64,000 bases of DNA from Dyella sp. RRB7 (lineage in GTDB: Bacteria > Pseudomonadota > Gammaproteobacteria > Xanthomonadales > Rhodanobacteraceae). The stretch spans positions 237,168 to 301,167 of the forward strand of contig NZ_JAKWJS010000006.1 in the NCBI RefSeq assembly GCF_022761115.1, read 5' to 3'. The first letter of the stretch is position 1; each line of letters opens with the position of its first letter. Made by a program: the position numbers and the translations under genes. Below are positions 54,642 through 63,850 of the stretch, piece by piece. The notes beneath the pieces are model-generated. The model ran no database searches. It was not told where the DNA came from and worked only from the letters and a program-made list of their open reading frames with translations.

Positions 54642-55940
54642 ATGGGCAACGAAGCGAAATTGGTCGATATCGACGAGAAGAACCTCCGGTTCCGCGTGGC
54701 GAGAGAGGCTTTTGTCAGTGGCAATGTGCTTGCCAGCGAGTACGAACAGATCTTCAACAAGTGCTGGCTGTACGTCGGGCATGCATCTGAATTCAAGAAG
54801 CCGGGCGACTTCGTGACCCGCACGATTGCCCGCCGCAACATCCTGGTGACGATGGGGACGGACAAGAAGATCAATGCCTTCTTCAACACCTGCCCGCATC
54901 GTGGTGCGACCGTTTGCCGTGACCGTTCGGGTAATTCCAAGAACTTCCAGTGTTTCTATCACGGCTGGGTGTTTGGCTGCGACGGTAACCTCAAGAGCCA
55001 GCCGGGCAAGGAAAGTTACGGTGAAGGTTTTGCCGCGAGTGGCGCTGGCAACCTCGTGCCGGTGCCGAAATTCGACAGTTATGCCGGCTTCTGCTTCATC
55101 AGCTTCAACCCGGAGGTTGAACCGCTGCCGGACTATCTGGCCGGCGCCAAGGAATACCTGGATCTGGTGTCGAACTACTCCGAAAGCGGTATGGGCATTT
55201 CCAGTGGCTCGCAGGAGTACGCCATCCGCGCCAACTGGAAACTCCTGGTCGAGAACAGCGTGGACGGTTACCACGCCGTCAGCACGCATGCCAGCTACCT
55301 CGACTACCTCAAGAACACCAATGGCAGCTTGTCGAGCACCAAGCTCGAAGGAAAGAGCCGCGATCTGGGCAACGGCCATGCCGTGCTGGAGTACACCGCG
55401 CCGTGGGGACGCCCGATCGCTTCGTGGATTCCACTGTGGGGCGAGAAGGGCAAGAAGGAGATCGAACAGATCCATGCCCGTCTCGTGGAGCGGTTCGGCG
55501 AAGAGATGGCCGACCGCATGGCCCACAAGAATCGGAACTTGCTGATTTTTCCGAACCTGGTCATCAACGACATCATGGCCATCACGGTTCGCACGTTTTA
55601 TCCCCAGTCGCCGGACTACATGCTCGTGAACGGCTGGTCGCTGGCACCGAACGAAGAGTCCGAGTGGGCGCGCAAGTTCCGTCTCAGCAACTTCCTGGAA
55701 TTCCTGGGGCCAGGCGGCTTTGCCACACCCGATGACGTGGAAGCGTTGGAATCGTGCCAGAACGGCTTCAACAACTACCAGTCGGTGCCATGGAGCGATA
55801 TCTCCAAGGGCATGGGCAAGGAATCTCCCAGTTACGACGACGAACTGCAGATGCGTGCATTCTGGTCGCGCTGGAACCAATTCATCAGCGGGACGCCGTC
55901 GCCGCAGGCGAACCAGCGCCGCCTCACGTCGGTCGCTTGA
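54642..55940 (+). CDS. cmtAb: p-cumate 2,3-dioxygenase large (alpha) subunit, CmtAb-like
   Basis: 432-residue Rieske non-heme iron oxygenase. The Rieske cluster ligands are C84-P-H86 and C104-F-Y-H107. The mononuclear iron site lies in [23 protein letters not shown], with Asp208 (bridging), His211 and His216. Predicted reaction: cis-dihydroxylation of p-cumate to 2,3-dihydroxy-2,3-dihydro-p-cumate. GAGGAG precedes the ATG. Substrate choice is inferred from the complete cmt gene set around it; other benzoate-type dioxygenases share these motifs. Confidence 0.88.
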   Translation: MGNEAKLVDIDEKNLRFRVAREAFVSGNVLASEYEQIFNKCWLYVGHASEFKKPGDFVTRTIARRNILVTMGTDKKINAFFNTCPHRGATVCRDRSGNSKNFQCFYHGWVFGCDGNLKSQPGKESYGEGFAASGAGNLVPVPKFDSYAGFCFISFNPEVEPLPDYLAGAKEYLDLVSNYSESGMGISSGSQEYAIRANWKLLVENSVDGYHAVSTHASYLDYLKNTNGSLSSTKLEGKSRDLGNGHAVLEYTAPWGRPIASWIPLWGEKGKKEIEQIHARLVERFGEEMADRMAHKNRNLLIFPNLVINDIMAITVRTFYPQSPDYMLVNGWSLAPNEESEWARKFRLSNFLEFLGPGGFATPDDVEALESCQNGFNNYQSVPWSDISKGMGKESPSYDDELQMRAFWSRWNQFISGTPSPQANQRRLTSVA

Positions 55941-55951
55941 GGAAGGCTGCC

Positions 55952-56494
55952 ATGAACGCCGTCGCCATCGAAAAAACCATTTCACGCATTCCGCAGGCCA
56001 CTGACTTCGCCGAGTTCGTTACGAGGTCCGAGGTCGAGGACCTGCTCTATCACGAAGCCGAATTGCTGGATACCTGGCAGCTGAACGAATGGCTGACTCT
56101 CTTCACCGAGGACGGTTGCTACTACGTGCCATCCACGGACCTGCCGCGGGATGCCAGTTCCGACAACAGCCTGTTTTACATCGCCGACGACCCGGTACGT
56201 TTGCACGAACGCGTGGTGCGCTTGATGAAGAAGACCGCGCATTCGGAGTATCCGCGTTCGCACACCCGCCATCTGGTCAGCAATGTCCGCGTCCTCGACG
56301 CGAATGCCGACGAGGTCAAGGTCGCAGCCGCCTTCGTGACGTATCGCATCAAATTCGGCAGCACGGATGTCTATGTGGGAAGTACCCACTATCGCCTGCG
56401 TCGTCTTCATGGGCAGCTTCGCATTGTCGAAAAGCGCTGCTTCCTCGACCTTGAATCGCTCCGCCCGCACGGTCGCGTGAGCATCCTCCTGTAA
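55952..56494 (+). CDS. cmtAc: p-cumate 2,3-dioxygenase small (beta) subunit, CmtAc-like
   Basis: 180-residue protein of the aromatic-ring-hydroxylating beta-subunit family (NTF2-like fold). EVEDLLYHEAELLDTWQLNEWLTLFTEDGCYYVP is the conserved start, followed by HTRHLVSNVRV and the ending RIVEKRCFLDLESL. It forms the alpha3beta3 oxygenase with the large subunit encoded 11 bases upstream. The ATG at 55952 has GGAAGG upstream. Confidence 0.9.
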   Translation: MNAVAIEKTISRIPQATDFAEFVTRSEVEDLLYHEAELLDTWQLNEWLTLFTEDGCYYVPSTDLPRDASSDNSLFYIADDPVRLHERVVRLMKKTAHSEYPRSHTRHLVSNVRVLDANADEVKVAAAFVTYRIKFGSTDVYVGSTHYRLRRLHGQLRIVEKRCFLDLESLRPHGRVSILL

Positions 56495-56511
56495 CCGACG
56501 AGGGATCCAAG

Positions 56512-57447
56512 ATGGATATCTCCCTGCCTTTCCGCTACAAGAAACTGGGTTACGCAGCCCTCAATGTGACCGATCTGGCCAGGTCCGTCGCCTTCTATCG
56601 CGACATCCTCGGCCTGGATGTCGTGCGGTTAAATGAAGGCATTGCGTTCCTTCGCTGCAGTCGCGATCACCACAACGTGCTCTTGTATCAGTCGTCAGAG
56701 CATGGCCTCAAGCGCGTCGGCTTCGAGATGGAACAGCGCAGTGACGTTTTTGCGGCCTACGATCATTTCGAGAAGCGCGGCATGGATCCTCAATGGGTGC
56801 CCGAGGATGAGGCGAGTCTTCTCAAGCAGGGCATCGGTTTCCGCGTGCGCGAACGCCATAGCGGCCTGCTTTTTGAGCTGTTTGTGGGCGCCATGCACCT
56901 GGCCACACCGTTTGTTCCCACGGTGGCCAAGATTGCCCGCATCGGCCATGTAGTGATTACCAGCGGCGAATTCGAATCCAGCCGCGAATCGATGGTCAAC
57001 GACTTCGGTTTCCGCATCTCGGACATGATCGAAGGCCGAGCGGCGTTCATGCGATGCCATCCCAATCCCTTCCATCACACCTTTGCCGTGTTGGCCGGCA
57101 GCGAGAGCCAGTTCCATCACCTGAACTTCATGGTGACGGACATCGATGACATCGGCAAAGCGATCTACCGCGTCAAGAAGAATGACGTCAAGGTGGTGTT
57201 TGGCCCAGGGCGTCATCCACCGTCGGACAGTGTGTTCTTCTATTTCCTGGATCCGGATGGGATGACCGTCGAATACAGCTTCGGCATGGAGGAATTTGCC
57301 GAGAACGGTGCCCGGCCACCTCGCTACATGGAACCGGTCCCCGAATCCCTGGATACCTGGGGTGCGGTGCCTGATGGTCTGTTCGGCCGCAGTGGCCCGA
57401 TCGAGCGCGAGATTGCACACCCGTCAAGGGTGAAGGTGGTCCAGTGA
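56512..57447 (+). CDS. cmtC: 2,3-dihydroxy-p-cumate 3,4-dioxygenase (type I extradiol), CmtC-like
   Basis: 311 residues with two VOC modules, the type I extradiol architecture. Metal ligands by alignment of motifs are His146 (ARIGHVVIT), His202 or His203 (FHHLNFM) and Glu254 (TVEYSFGM). Predicted Fe(II)-dependent ring cleavage of 2,3-dihydroxy-p-cumate to 2-hydroxy-3-carboxy-6-oxo-7-methylocta-2,4-dienoate. The stop codon overlaps the GTG start of cmtB by four bases. Confidence 0.85.
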   Translation: MDISLPFRYKKLGYAALNVTDLARSVAFYRDILGLDVVRLNEGIAFLRCSRDHHNVLLYQSSEHGLKRVGFEMEQRSDVFAAYDHFEKRGMDPQWVPEDEASLLKQGIGFRVRERHSGLLFELFVGAMHLATPFVPTVAKIARIGHVVITSGEFESSRESMVNDFGFRISDMIEGRAAFMRCHPNPFHHTFAVLAGSESQFHHLNFMVTDIDDIGKAIYRVKKNDVKVVFGPGRHPPSDSVFFYFLDPDGMTVEYSFGMEEFAENGARPPRYMEPVPESLDTWGAVPDGLFGRSGPIEREIAHPSRVKVVQ

Positions 57448-58223
57448 GCGTCGCGACGGATACGCGCGGAGATCTGGAAGGGCAGGTGGCCGTTGTCACG
57501 GGAGGTGCTCATGGCATCGGACTTGGCATTGCCGAGAGTCTTCTTCGCCTAGGCGCGAAGGTGATGGTTTCCGATGTGAACAAGGAAAAGCTCGACGCTG
57601 CGGGCGAGAAGCTGGCCAAGGCCTATGGCAAGACCGTGGCCACGCATGTGGGTGATCTTTCCAGGGAGCGCGGCGCCATGGCGTTGCAGCGGGCTACGCA
57701 AAAGTACCTTGGCTCGACGCAAATCTTGGTCAATTGCGCCGGCGGTGGCGTGATCCTGCCGTTCCTAGAGCACACGCCCGAGACGCTGAAGGCCACCATC
57801 GACCGGAACCTGTGGACAACGATCTGGTGCAGTCGGGTTTTCCTGCCGGAGATGATCGCCGCCCGCTACGGTCGGATCATCAACATCGGTGCCGACTCGG
57901 TCCGCAATGGCCTGGCCGATCATGCCGGTTACAACGCGGCCAAAGGCGGCATGCATGGTCTCACCACCGGCTTGGCGCGTGAGTTCGCCAGGGACGGTGT
58001 CACGGTAAACACCGTAGCCCCCTGCGTGGTGAATACGGAGGCATTCGTGCGGGTCAAGAAAAGCGACCCCGAACTCGCCCAGCGGTTCGTGGACGCCGTC
58101 CCGTTGGGACGTGCCGGCGAGGTCGGCGAAGTAGCCTCGATGGTGGCCTACCTTGCGCTGCGCGAAGCCGCGTTCGTCACGGGGCAGGTGATCAGTGTCA
58201 ACGGCGGAAGCACGATGCTTTGA
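57444..58223 (+). CDS. cmtB: 2,3-dihydroxy-2,3-dihydro-p-cumate dehydrogenase (SDR), CmtB-like
   Basis: 259-residue short-chain dehydrogenase starting on a GTG that overlaps cmtC (GTGA). It has TGGAHGIGLGIA (NAD loop), NCAGGG, catalytic Ser in INIGADSVRN and YNAAK (Tyr/Lys), and a GQVISVNGGSTM ending. Predicted to rearomatise the cis-diol with formation of NADH. Role is assigned by operon position between ring dioxygenase and extradiol dioxygenase genes. Confidence 0.85.
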   Translation: MSVATDTRGDLEGQVAVVTGGAHGIGLGIAESLLRLGAKVMVSDVNKEKLDAAGEKLAKAYGKTVATHVGDLSRERGAMALQRATQKYLGSTQILVNCAGGGVILPFLEHTPETLKATIDRNLWTTIWCSRVFLPEMIAARYGRIINIGADSVRNGLADHAGYNAAKGGMHGLTTGLAREFARDGVTVNTVAPCVVNTEAFVRVKKSDPELAQRFVDAVPLGRAGEVGEVASMVAYLALREAAFVTGQVISVNGGSTML

Positions 58224-58229
58224 GGACGA

Positions 58230-58571
58230 ATGATGACCAGCACGACTGAACTCATTGATCTGTGCGCGGCCGAGGACCTCGCCGATGGCGAGATCCGACG
58301 CGGCACCTTGCCCAGCGGCCATGCCGTGGCGATCTACAACGTCAACGGTCAGTTTTTCGTGACCGATGACGTCTGTTCCCACGGTGAAGCCTCGCTGTCC
58401 GAGGATGGCTCCCTCGATGGCTTCGAGGTGGAGTGCAGTTGGCACTATGGCCGCTTCGATATTCGCACGGGAGAGCCCTGTGCGATGCCTTGCGAGCACG
58501 CTATCCGCTGCTTTCCCGTCAAGATCGAAGACGGGCGCGTTTATGTGGATCTGGGAGAGGACGCATCATGA
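58230..58571 (+). CDS. cmtAd: Rieske ferredoxin of p-cumate dioxygenase, CmtAd-like
   Basis: 113-residue Rieske protein with C49-S-H51 and C69-S-W-H72 (CSHGEASL and CSWHYGRFD). It shuttles electrons between CmtAa and CmtAb. Two adjacent ATGs exist (58230 and 58233); the AGGA at 58223-58226 is better spaced for the second. Its stop overlaps the next start (ATGA). Confidence 0.9.
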   Translation: MMTSTTELIDLCAAEDLADGEIRRGTLPSGHAVAIYNVNGQFFVTDDVCSHGEASLSEDGSLDGFEVECSWHYGRFDIRTGEPCAMPCEHAIRCFPVKIEDGRVYVDLGEDAS

Positions 58572-59302
58572 CGGATGCCGATCTCGAATCTCTGCAGCGG
58601 CGCGTTCGTGTGGCGGCCCGGGCATTGGCTCGCCATGATCTGGTCCAGGCTTGGGGCCACTGCAGTGCCCGCATTGACGCAGAATCGTTCCTGGTCTGCG
58701 CGGCTCGTCCGATGGGGCGTATTGCCATCGGTGAGCCGGGAACCGTCGTTCGCATCCACGAACCGCTGCCGTCCGGTGTGCTGGGCGAGGTGCGCATCCA
58801 CCAGCAGATCTACAAGGCTCGGGCAGAGATAGGGGGGGTATGCCGTATCTTTCCGCCCAGCGTCGTGGCGCTGTCCACGTTGCGGCTACTGCCCAAGCCG
58901 CGTCACGGCGTTGGTGCGTTCAATGCCGCCTGCAAGCTATGGGAAGACCCTCGACTGCTGCGGGACGATGCGCTCGCCGAACAACTGGCCATTACGCTGG
59001 GGGACGCGCCCTCCATTGTGCTGCGAGCAAATGGTGCCGTCACGGCGGCCCCGAGTATTGAATTGGCCGTTGGTTTTGCCTGGTGTCTGGAAGATGCCGC
59101 TCGAGTCGAACGTGAAGTGCGGTCCATGGCCAATGAGCATGAACTTGGTGCTGCGAGTCTGACTCGCAACGAAGTGGCGCTGCGACAGGTCAGTTCGGGG
59201 GCGGTTTTCGAACGTCTCTGGGATTACCTTGCAGGTACGGATCCCGAGGCCTTGCCCCAGGATGCCCAGTTTCCAGATCCCATCTGGGGTCAGGTGCCAT
59301 GA
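58568..59302 (+). CDS. cmtD: class II aldolase-fold decarboxylase, CmtD-like
   Basis: 244 residues of the class II aldolase/adducin fold (RRVRVAARALARHDLVQAWGHCSARI is the family's N-terminal helix and loop). By alignment to fuculose-phosphate aldolase the catalytic Glu is kept (Glu74, GEVRIH). The zinc histidines are lost: the HxH pair is Arg93-Ile-Phe95 (VCRIFPP), and the HHG position is Ala154-Asn155-Gly156. Predicted step: removal of the ring-derived carboxylate from the CmtC product. The lost metal ligands mean either a different mechanism or a different metal set. Overlaps the ferredoxin gene by four bases. Confidence 0.75.
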   Translation: MTDADLESLQRRVRVAARALARHDLVQAWGHCSARIDAESFLVCAARPMGRIAIGEPGTVVRIHEPLPSGVLGEVRIHQQIYKARAEIGGVCRIFPPSVVALSTLRLLPKPRHGVGAFNAACKLWEDPRLLRDDALAEQLAITLGDAPSIVLRANGAVTAAPSIELAVGFAWCLEDAARVEREVRSMANEHELGAASLTRNEVALRQVSSGAVFERLWDYLAGTDPEALPQDAQFPDPIWGQVP

Positions 59303-59419
59303 GTGCGCAGTGGACACCGATGCGGCCTGTGCAAGAGCTGCGGCCTGTCGTGGCAACTTGCCGTTACTGGATGTGGCGGGGTACTGTAACATCCGGATTT
59401 GGCAGCGATTCGACGCTAT

Positions 59420-60046
59420 ATGGCGAAAACACCCGTACCACGTCGTACCCAGGCAGAGAGGCGTACGGAAACCCGTGCCCGCATTCTGGAAGCCGCCGTC
59501 AACGAACTGAAGCAGAAGGGCTACGCCGGATTCCGGGTGGACAAGGTGGCGTCGGCGGCGAAGGTCTCGAAGGGTGCGCAAACGCATCACTTTCCCACCA
59601 AGGAAAGTCTGGTGCTGGCTGCTCTGCAGAACCTGTACGGTGCCACGAGCGAGGCCAGCACGAAGCTGATCAACAGCCTCAAGCCGACGGACGACGTGCT
59701 GGATGCCTTGATGAAGGATTCGGCGAGGTTCTACCTCGGGCCGAACTTCATGATCGCCGTCTCTTTGTTGAACCTGGGCAATCACGAACCCGAACTGCGG
59801 CAGAAGGTTCGGGCGATGTCGCGCAAGCATCGTTTACCGATCGAGAAGGCCTGGCTCGATGCCTTGATTCGATCCGGGTTGCTCGAAGAGCAGGCTCGAA
59901 CCGTGCTCAACATCACCCAAAGCATCTATCGCGGGATGATTATGCGCCGGTACCTGCGGGACGACCCCGAGTACACCCGCTTCACGGTCGAACAGTGGGC
60001 GCGCATCGCGCGAGCCTTCATGGATCTGAATATCCGTCGCGTCTGA
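59420..60046 (+). CDS. cymR: CymR-like TetR-family repressor
   Basis: 208 residues. The N-terminus, RRTQAERRTETRARILEAA, and KGYAGFRVDKVASAAKVS plus KGAQTHHFPTKESLVLAAL (HTH, about 35-70) closely follow P. putida CymR, which I recall as RRTQAER...KGYAGFR...GAQSHHFPTK. It should bind the two ACCG-N6-CGGT operators and release them when p-cumate (or a related acid) is bound. In P. putida the gene lies before the cym operon; here it is embedded in the cmt gene series between cmtD and cmtE. No clear ribosome site precedes the ATG at 59420; a TTG at 59399 is an alternative. Confidence 0.85.
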   Translation: MAKTPVPRRTQAERRTETRARILEAAVNELKQKGYAGFRVDKVASAAKVSKGAQTHHFPTKESLVLAALQNLYGATSEASTKLINSLKPTDDVLDALMKDSARFYLGPNFMIAVSLLNLGNHEPELRQKVRAMSRKHRLPIEKAWLDALIRSGLLEEQARTVLNITQSIYRGMIMRRYLRDDPEYTRFTVEQWARIARAFMDLNIRRV

Positions 60047-60156
60047 CGCGCGATGTCCCTGGCCCGCCAGGGCATACCCCATTCCCCACCACGCCTGTCG
60101 CCGCAGTCACTGCGGTGACGGCGTTGTCGTGTCCGCTTTTCATCGAGGAATGAACC

Positions 60157-61023
60157 ATGAGCCTTTGGCTTGACTTGCTTGGTACTGAAGTCCGCTTTGT
60201 CGAAACGAAGACGTATGGCCGTATCCGCATTGCGGAAGCCGGCAAGGGTAATCCCGAGACGATCATTTTCCAGCATGGCCTCAATGGCCATCTGGAAGCC
60301 TATGCCAAGAACATCATCCCGCTGTCCAAGGATTTCCACGTGATCGCGTTCGATTACGTTGGGCACGGGCTCTCCAGCAAGCCGGTGATCCAGTACACCC
60401 CGATGTTGCTGGCGGCCCAATTGGGCGAGCTGATGGATGCGCTTGGCATCGAGAAGGCGCATCTGTCCGGTGAATCGTTGGGTGGCTGGGTTTCCGGCCA
60501 CTTTGCCGCCACCAATCCGAATCGCGTGGGGCGCCTGATGCTCAACACGGCTGGCGGCATTCCGATCATGACGGAGAAAGGCCGCCAGGATCTGCAGACC
60601 TTCATCGGTCTCAACAGACGCAACATCGACAATACGCCGACCTATGAATCCGTCCAGGCGCGCATGCACTGGCTGATGCACCCAGACAATCGTCACCTGG
60701 TAGACGAGGAACTGGTCGACCTGCGGCTGAGCGTCTACCTGCGCCCGGAAAGCCGCGCTGTATTGCCTAAGCTCAACGAGATCGTCGAGCGTCACGATGA
60801 TTACCTGATACCACTGGAGAAACTGCCATCGGGCACGCTGTTCCTGTGGACCCACGACAACCCGATCCACGACACGGAATCGGTCAAGGCGGCACACGCC
60901 AAGGTGCCGGGTAGCACCCTGTACTTCATGAAGGGGAAGGCCGCGCACTGGCCACAGTACGAGGCCATTGACGAGTTCAACGATCTGGCCACCCGCTTCT
61001 TCAAGACCGGCAAGGTGGACTGA
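60157..61023 (+). CDS. cmtE: HOMODA hydrolase (C-C bond hydrolase), CmtE-like
   Basis: 288-residue alpha/beta hydrolase of the meta-cleavage product hydrolase class. It has oxyanion segment QHGLNGH, nucleophile Ser107 in SGESLGGW, an acidic residue in [11 protein letters not shown] and His in [11 protein letters not shown]. Predicted reaction: cleavage of 2-hydroxy-6-oxo-7-methylocta-2,4-dienoate to isobutyrate and 2-hydroxypenta-2,4-dienoate. GAGGAA precedes the ATG. Confidence 0.87.
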   Translation: MSLWLDLLGTEVRFVETKTYGRIRIAEAGKGNPETIIFQHGLNGHLEAYAKNIIPLSKDFHVIAFDYVGHGLSSKPVIQYTPMLLAAQLGELMDALGIEKAHLSGESLGGWVSGHFAATNPNRVGRLMLNTAGGIPIMTEKGRQDLQTFIGLNRRNIDNTPTYESVQARMHWLMHPDNRHLVDEELVDLRLSVYLRPESRAVLPKLNEIVERHDDYLIPLEKLPSGTLFLWTHDNPIHDTESVKAAHAKVPGSTLYFMKGKAAHWPQYEAIDEFNDLATRFFKTGKVD

Positions 61024-61033
61024 GCAGGCGACC

Positions 61034-61822
61034 ATGAGCGACATCCCGCAAATTGCATCCATGTTGCGAAAGGCGCAGGAGACGGGCACGCCTTGCCCGC
61101 CCATACGCGAGCATTTTGCCAACCTTGGAGAAGCCAACCAGATCGAAATGGCCTATGAAATCCAACAGGCCAATGTGCAGGTCGAACTTAGGAAGGGGCG
61201 GCGTGTCGTTGGTCGGAAAATCGGCTTGACTTCACCCGCGGTGCAAAAGCAGTTGGGCGTGGATAGACCAGATTTTGGTACGTTGCTGGATGACATGGCC
61301 GTGGTGGATGGCGAGCCCATTCATACCAGTTGTTTGTTGCAGCCGAAGGCTGAAGCGGAGATCGCCCTGGTACTCCAGCGCGATCTGCATCACGAGCATC
61401 ACACCGTTGCCGACCTGATCGATGCAACGGCCTATGCCTTGGCCGCTATCGAGGTTGTCGCCAGTCGCATCGAAGGCTGGAACATCCAGTTCGTGGATAC
61501 GGTGGCCGACAACGCATCCTCGGGCCTCTTTGTGCTGGGAACGCAACCGGTTCGCCTGTCCAGGCTTGATCTGGCGGGCTTGTCCATGCGCATGACACGA
61601 GGAGATGAATTGGTTTCCGAGGGCACGGGCGCCGCGTGCCTTGGCAATCCCCTGAACGCCGCACGCTGGTTGGCCAACACCTTGGTCCGCATGGGAACAC
61701 CGCTGCGCGCCGGCGACATCGTACTGACCGGGGCGCTAGGCCCCATGGTGGCCGTCAGCGCCGGCCAAACCTATATCGCACAAATCGAAGGATTCGCTCC
61801 GGTTCGTGCGGTCTTTTCGTGA
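61034..61822 (+). CDS. cmtF: 2-hydroxypenta-2,4-dienoate hydratase, CmtF-like
   Basis: 262-residue enzyme of the MhpD/FAH-like hydratase family. It has [25 protein letters not shown], the metal-binding AEAEIALVL and [11 protein letters not shown]..., the [10 protein letters not shown] block and the [10 protein letters not shown] ending. It adds water to give 4-hydroxy-2-oxovalerate. The ATG at 61034 follows the hydrolase stop by 10 bases. Confidence 0.9.
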   Translation: MSDIPQIASMLRKAQETGTPCPPIREHFANLGEANQIEMAYEIQQANVQVELRKGRRVVGRKIGLTSPAVQKQLGVDRPDFGTLLDDMAVVDGEPIHTSCLLQPKAEAEIALVLQRDLHHEHHTVADLIDATAYALAAIEVVASRIEGWNIQFVDTVADNASSGLFVLGTQPVRLSRLDLAGLSMRMTRGDELVSEGTGAACLGNPLNAARWLANTLVRMGTPLRAGDIVLTGALGPMVAVSAGQTYIAQIEGFAPVRAVFS

Positions 61823-61832
61823 GGTATGTGCC

Positions 61833-62777
61833 ATGAGTTCAAACGAAGACAAAAGCGCCGTAGCCATCATTGGCTCCGGCAACATCGGCACTGATTTGAT
61901 GGTCAAGGTGCTGCGCTACGGCAAGCACCTGAAAATGGGGGCCTTCGTGGGCATTGATCCCCAGTCCGATGGCCTCAAGCGTGCCGAACGTATGGGCGTC
62001 CCCGCGATTGCCACGGGCATTGATGGCCTGTTGGCGGATCCGAGCTTCCCGTCGATCCGATATGTGTTCGACGCCACCAGCGCGGGTGCCCACGCTCGTC
62101 ATGAAGCACTGTTGCGCCCGCATGGCATCCGGGTGATCGATCTGACCCCGGCGGCCATCGGCCCCTTTGTGGTGCCGGCGGTCAACATCGACCAGCATCT
62201 GGACTCACCCAACGTCAACATGGTGACCTGTGGTGGCCAGGCCACCATCCCGATGGTGGCGGCGATGGCCCGTGTGGCGCCGGTGGAATACGCCGAGATC
62301 GTGGCGTCAATCTCCAGCCGATCGGCTGGTCCTGGCACCCGCGCGAACATCGACGAGTTTACCGAAACCACCGCTAGCGCCATCGTCCGCGTGGGTGGTG
62401 CCAGGCATGGCAAGGCCATCATCATCCTCAATCCGGCCGAACCGCCATTGATCATGCGTGACACGGTTTATGGCCTTGTTCCCGGCGGCACGAACCGCGA
62501 GGCGATGGTGGAATCGATCGATCACATGGTGGCCACGGTCAAGTCCTATGTCCCGGGTTATCGCCTCAAACAGGCAGTGCAGTTCGACGAATTCAACGGC
62601 CGTATGCCGGAAGAACCCGACGCACCGTCTGTCCCGAGGCTGAAGGTATCGGTGTTTCTCGAAGTAGAGGGGGCAGGGCACTACCTCCCCAGTTACGCAG
62701 GCAATCTGGACATCATGACGAGTGCGGCATTGGCCACCGCCGAGCGCATGGCCGAACGCCAACTTGCGGTGGCCTGA
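61833..62777 (+). CDS. cmtH: acetaldehyde dehydrogenase (acylating), CmtH-like
   Basis: 314 residues of the BphJ/DmpF type. It has the NAD loop [11 protein letters not shown], catalytic Cys133 in [11 protein letters not shown] and the [16 protein letters not shown] channel segment. It converts acetaldehyde with CoA to acetyl-CoA in a complex with the aldolase encoded next. GAGGT lies before the ATG at 61833. The cmtH/cmtG letter assignment follows my recollection of the P. putida F1 naming. Confidence 0.92.
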   Translation: MSSNEDKSAVAIIGSGNIGTDLMVKVLRYGKHLKMGAFVGIDPQSDGLKRAERMGVPAIATGIDGLLADPSFPSIRYVFDATSAGAHARHEALLRPHGIRVIDLTPAAIGPFVVPAVNIDQHLDSPNVNMVTCGGQATIPMVAAMARVAPVEYAEIVASISSRSAGPGTRANIDEFTETTASAIVRVGGARHGKAIIILNPAEPPLIMRDTVYGLVPGGTNREAMVESIDHMVATVKSYVPGYRLKQAVQFDEFNGRMPEEPDAPSVPRLKVSVFLEVEGAGHYLPSYAGNLDIMTSAALATAERMAERQLAVA

Positions 62778-62790
62778 GGGAGAACGCCCC

Positions 62791-63825
62791 ATGTTTGATC
62801 GAAACAAGAAAATCTATGTTTCCGACGTCACCCTGCGTGACGGTATGCATGCCATCCGCCATCAGTACAGCCTGGAGCATGCCGAACGCATTGCCCGTGC
62901 CTTGGACGAAGCAGGGGTGGACAGCATCGAGGTGGCCCATGGCGACGGGCTCAAAGGCTCCTCCTTCAATTACGGCTTTGGCGCGCATACGGATCTCCAG
63001 TGGATCGAGCGCGTGGCCAGTGTGGTGAAGCACGCGAAGATTGCGACCTTGTTGCTTCCCGGCATCGGCACAGTCCATGATCTGGAAGCGGCCCACCGCG
63101 CTGGCGCCAGCGTGGTGCGCATAGCGACACACTGTACCGAAGCCGATATTTCCCGGCAGCACATCGAACATGCCCGCAAGCTTGGCATGGACACGGTGGG
63201 CTTCTTGATGATGAGCCACATGACTTCGCCGGCAGCCTTGGCAGGCGAGGCCAAAAAGATGGAAGCCTACGGAGCGCAGTGCGTGTATGTGGTCGACTCC
63301 GGTGGTGCCATGAACATGTACGACATCGCCGATCGCTTCAAGGCCTTCAAGGACGTACTGGAGCCAGCCACTCAGACGGGTATGCATGCCCACCATAACC
63401 TGAGTCTTGGTGTGGCCAACTCCATGGTAGCGCTGGAGAACGGCTGTGATCGCATCGATGCCAGCTTGACCGGTATGGGGGCAGGGGCTGGTAATGCGCC
63501 GCTTGAGGTGTTTGTCGCAGCCGTAGACCGCATGGGCCTCAACCATGGCTGCGATGTCCGCAAGCTGATCGATGCTGCCGAGGACATCGTCCGCCCTCTG
63601 CAGGAGCGCCCGGTGCGCGTGGACAGGGAAACCCTGGCATTGGGTTACGCCGGCGTGTATTCGAGCTTCCTGCGCCACACCGAAGCGGCCGCATCCAAGT
63701 ATGGACTCAGCGCCTTCGACATCCTGGTCGAGCTTGGCAAGCGCCGCATGGTCGGTGGCCAGGAAGACATGATCGTTGACGTCGCCCTGGACTTGGTCAG
63801 GTCTCGGGACCAAGTCGTCGCCTAG
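62791..63825 (+). CDS. cmtG: 4-hydroxy-2-oxovalerate aldolase, CmtG-like
   Basis: 344-residue BphI/DmpG-type aldolase. The active site is visible as [13 protein letters not shown] (Arg16, Asp17, His20), the metal site HAHHN near 198-202, and the DmpG-type C-terminal communication domain ([21 protein letters not shown]). It splits 4-hydroxy-2-oxovalerate to pyruvate and acetaldehyde, the latter channelled to CmtH. GAGGGAGA precedes the ATG. Confidence 0.93.
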   Translation: MFDRNKKIYVSDVTLRDGMHAIRHQYSLEHAERIARALDEAGVDSIEVAHGDGLKGSSFNYGFGAHTDLQWIERVASVVKHAKIATLLLPGIGTVHDLEAAHRAGASVVRIATHCTEADISRQHIEHARKLGMDTVGFLMMSHMTSPAALAGEAKKMEAYGAQCVYVVDSGGAMNMYDIADRFKAFKDVLEPATQTGMHAHHNLSLGVANSMVALENGCDRIDASLTGMGAGAGNAPLEVFVAAVDRMGLNHGCDVRKLIDAAEDIVRPLQERPVRVDRETLALGYAGVYSSFLRHTEAAASKYGLSAFDILVELGKRRMVGGQEDMIVDVALDLVRSRDQVVA

Positions 63826-63850
63826 CTTGAGTTTGCTCTTGGAGGTTCCC

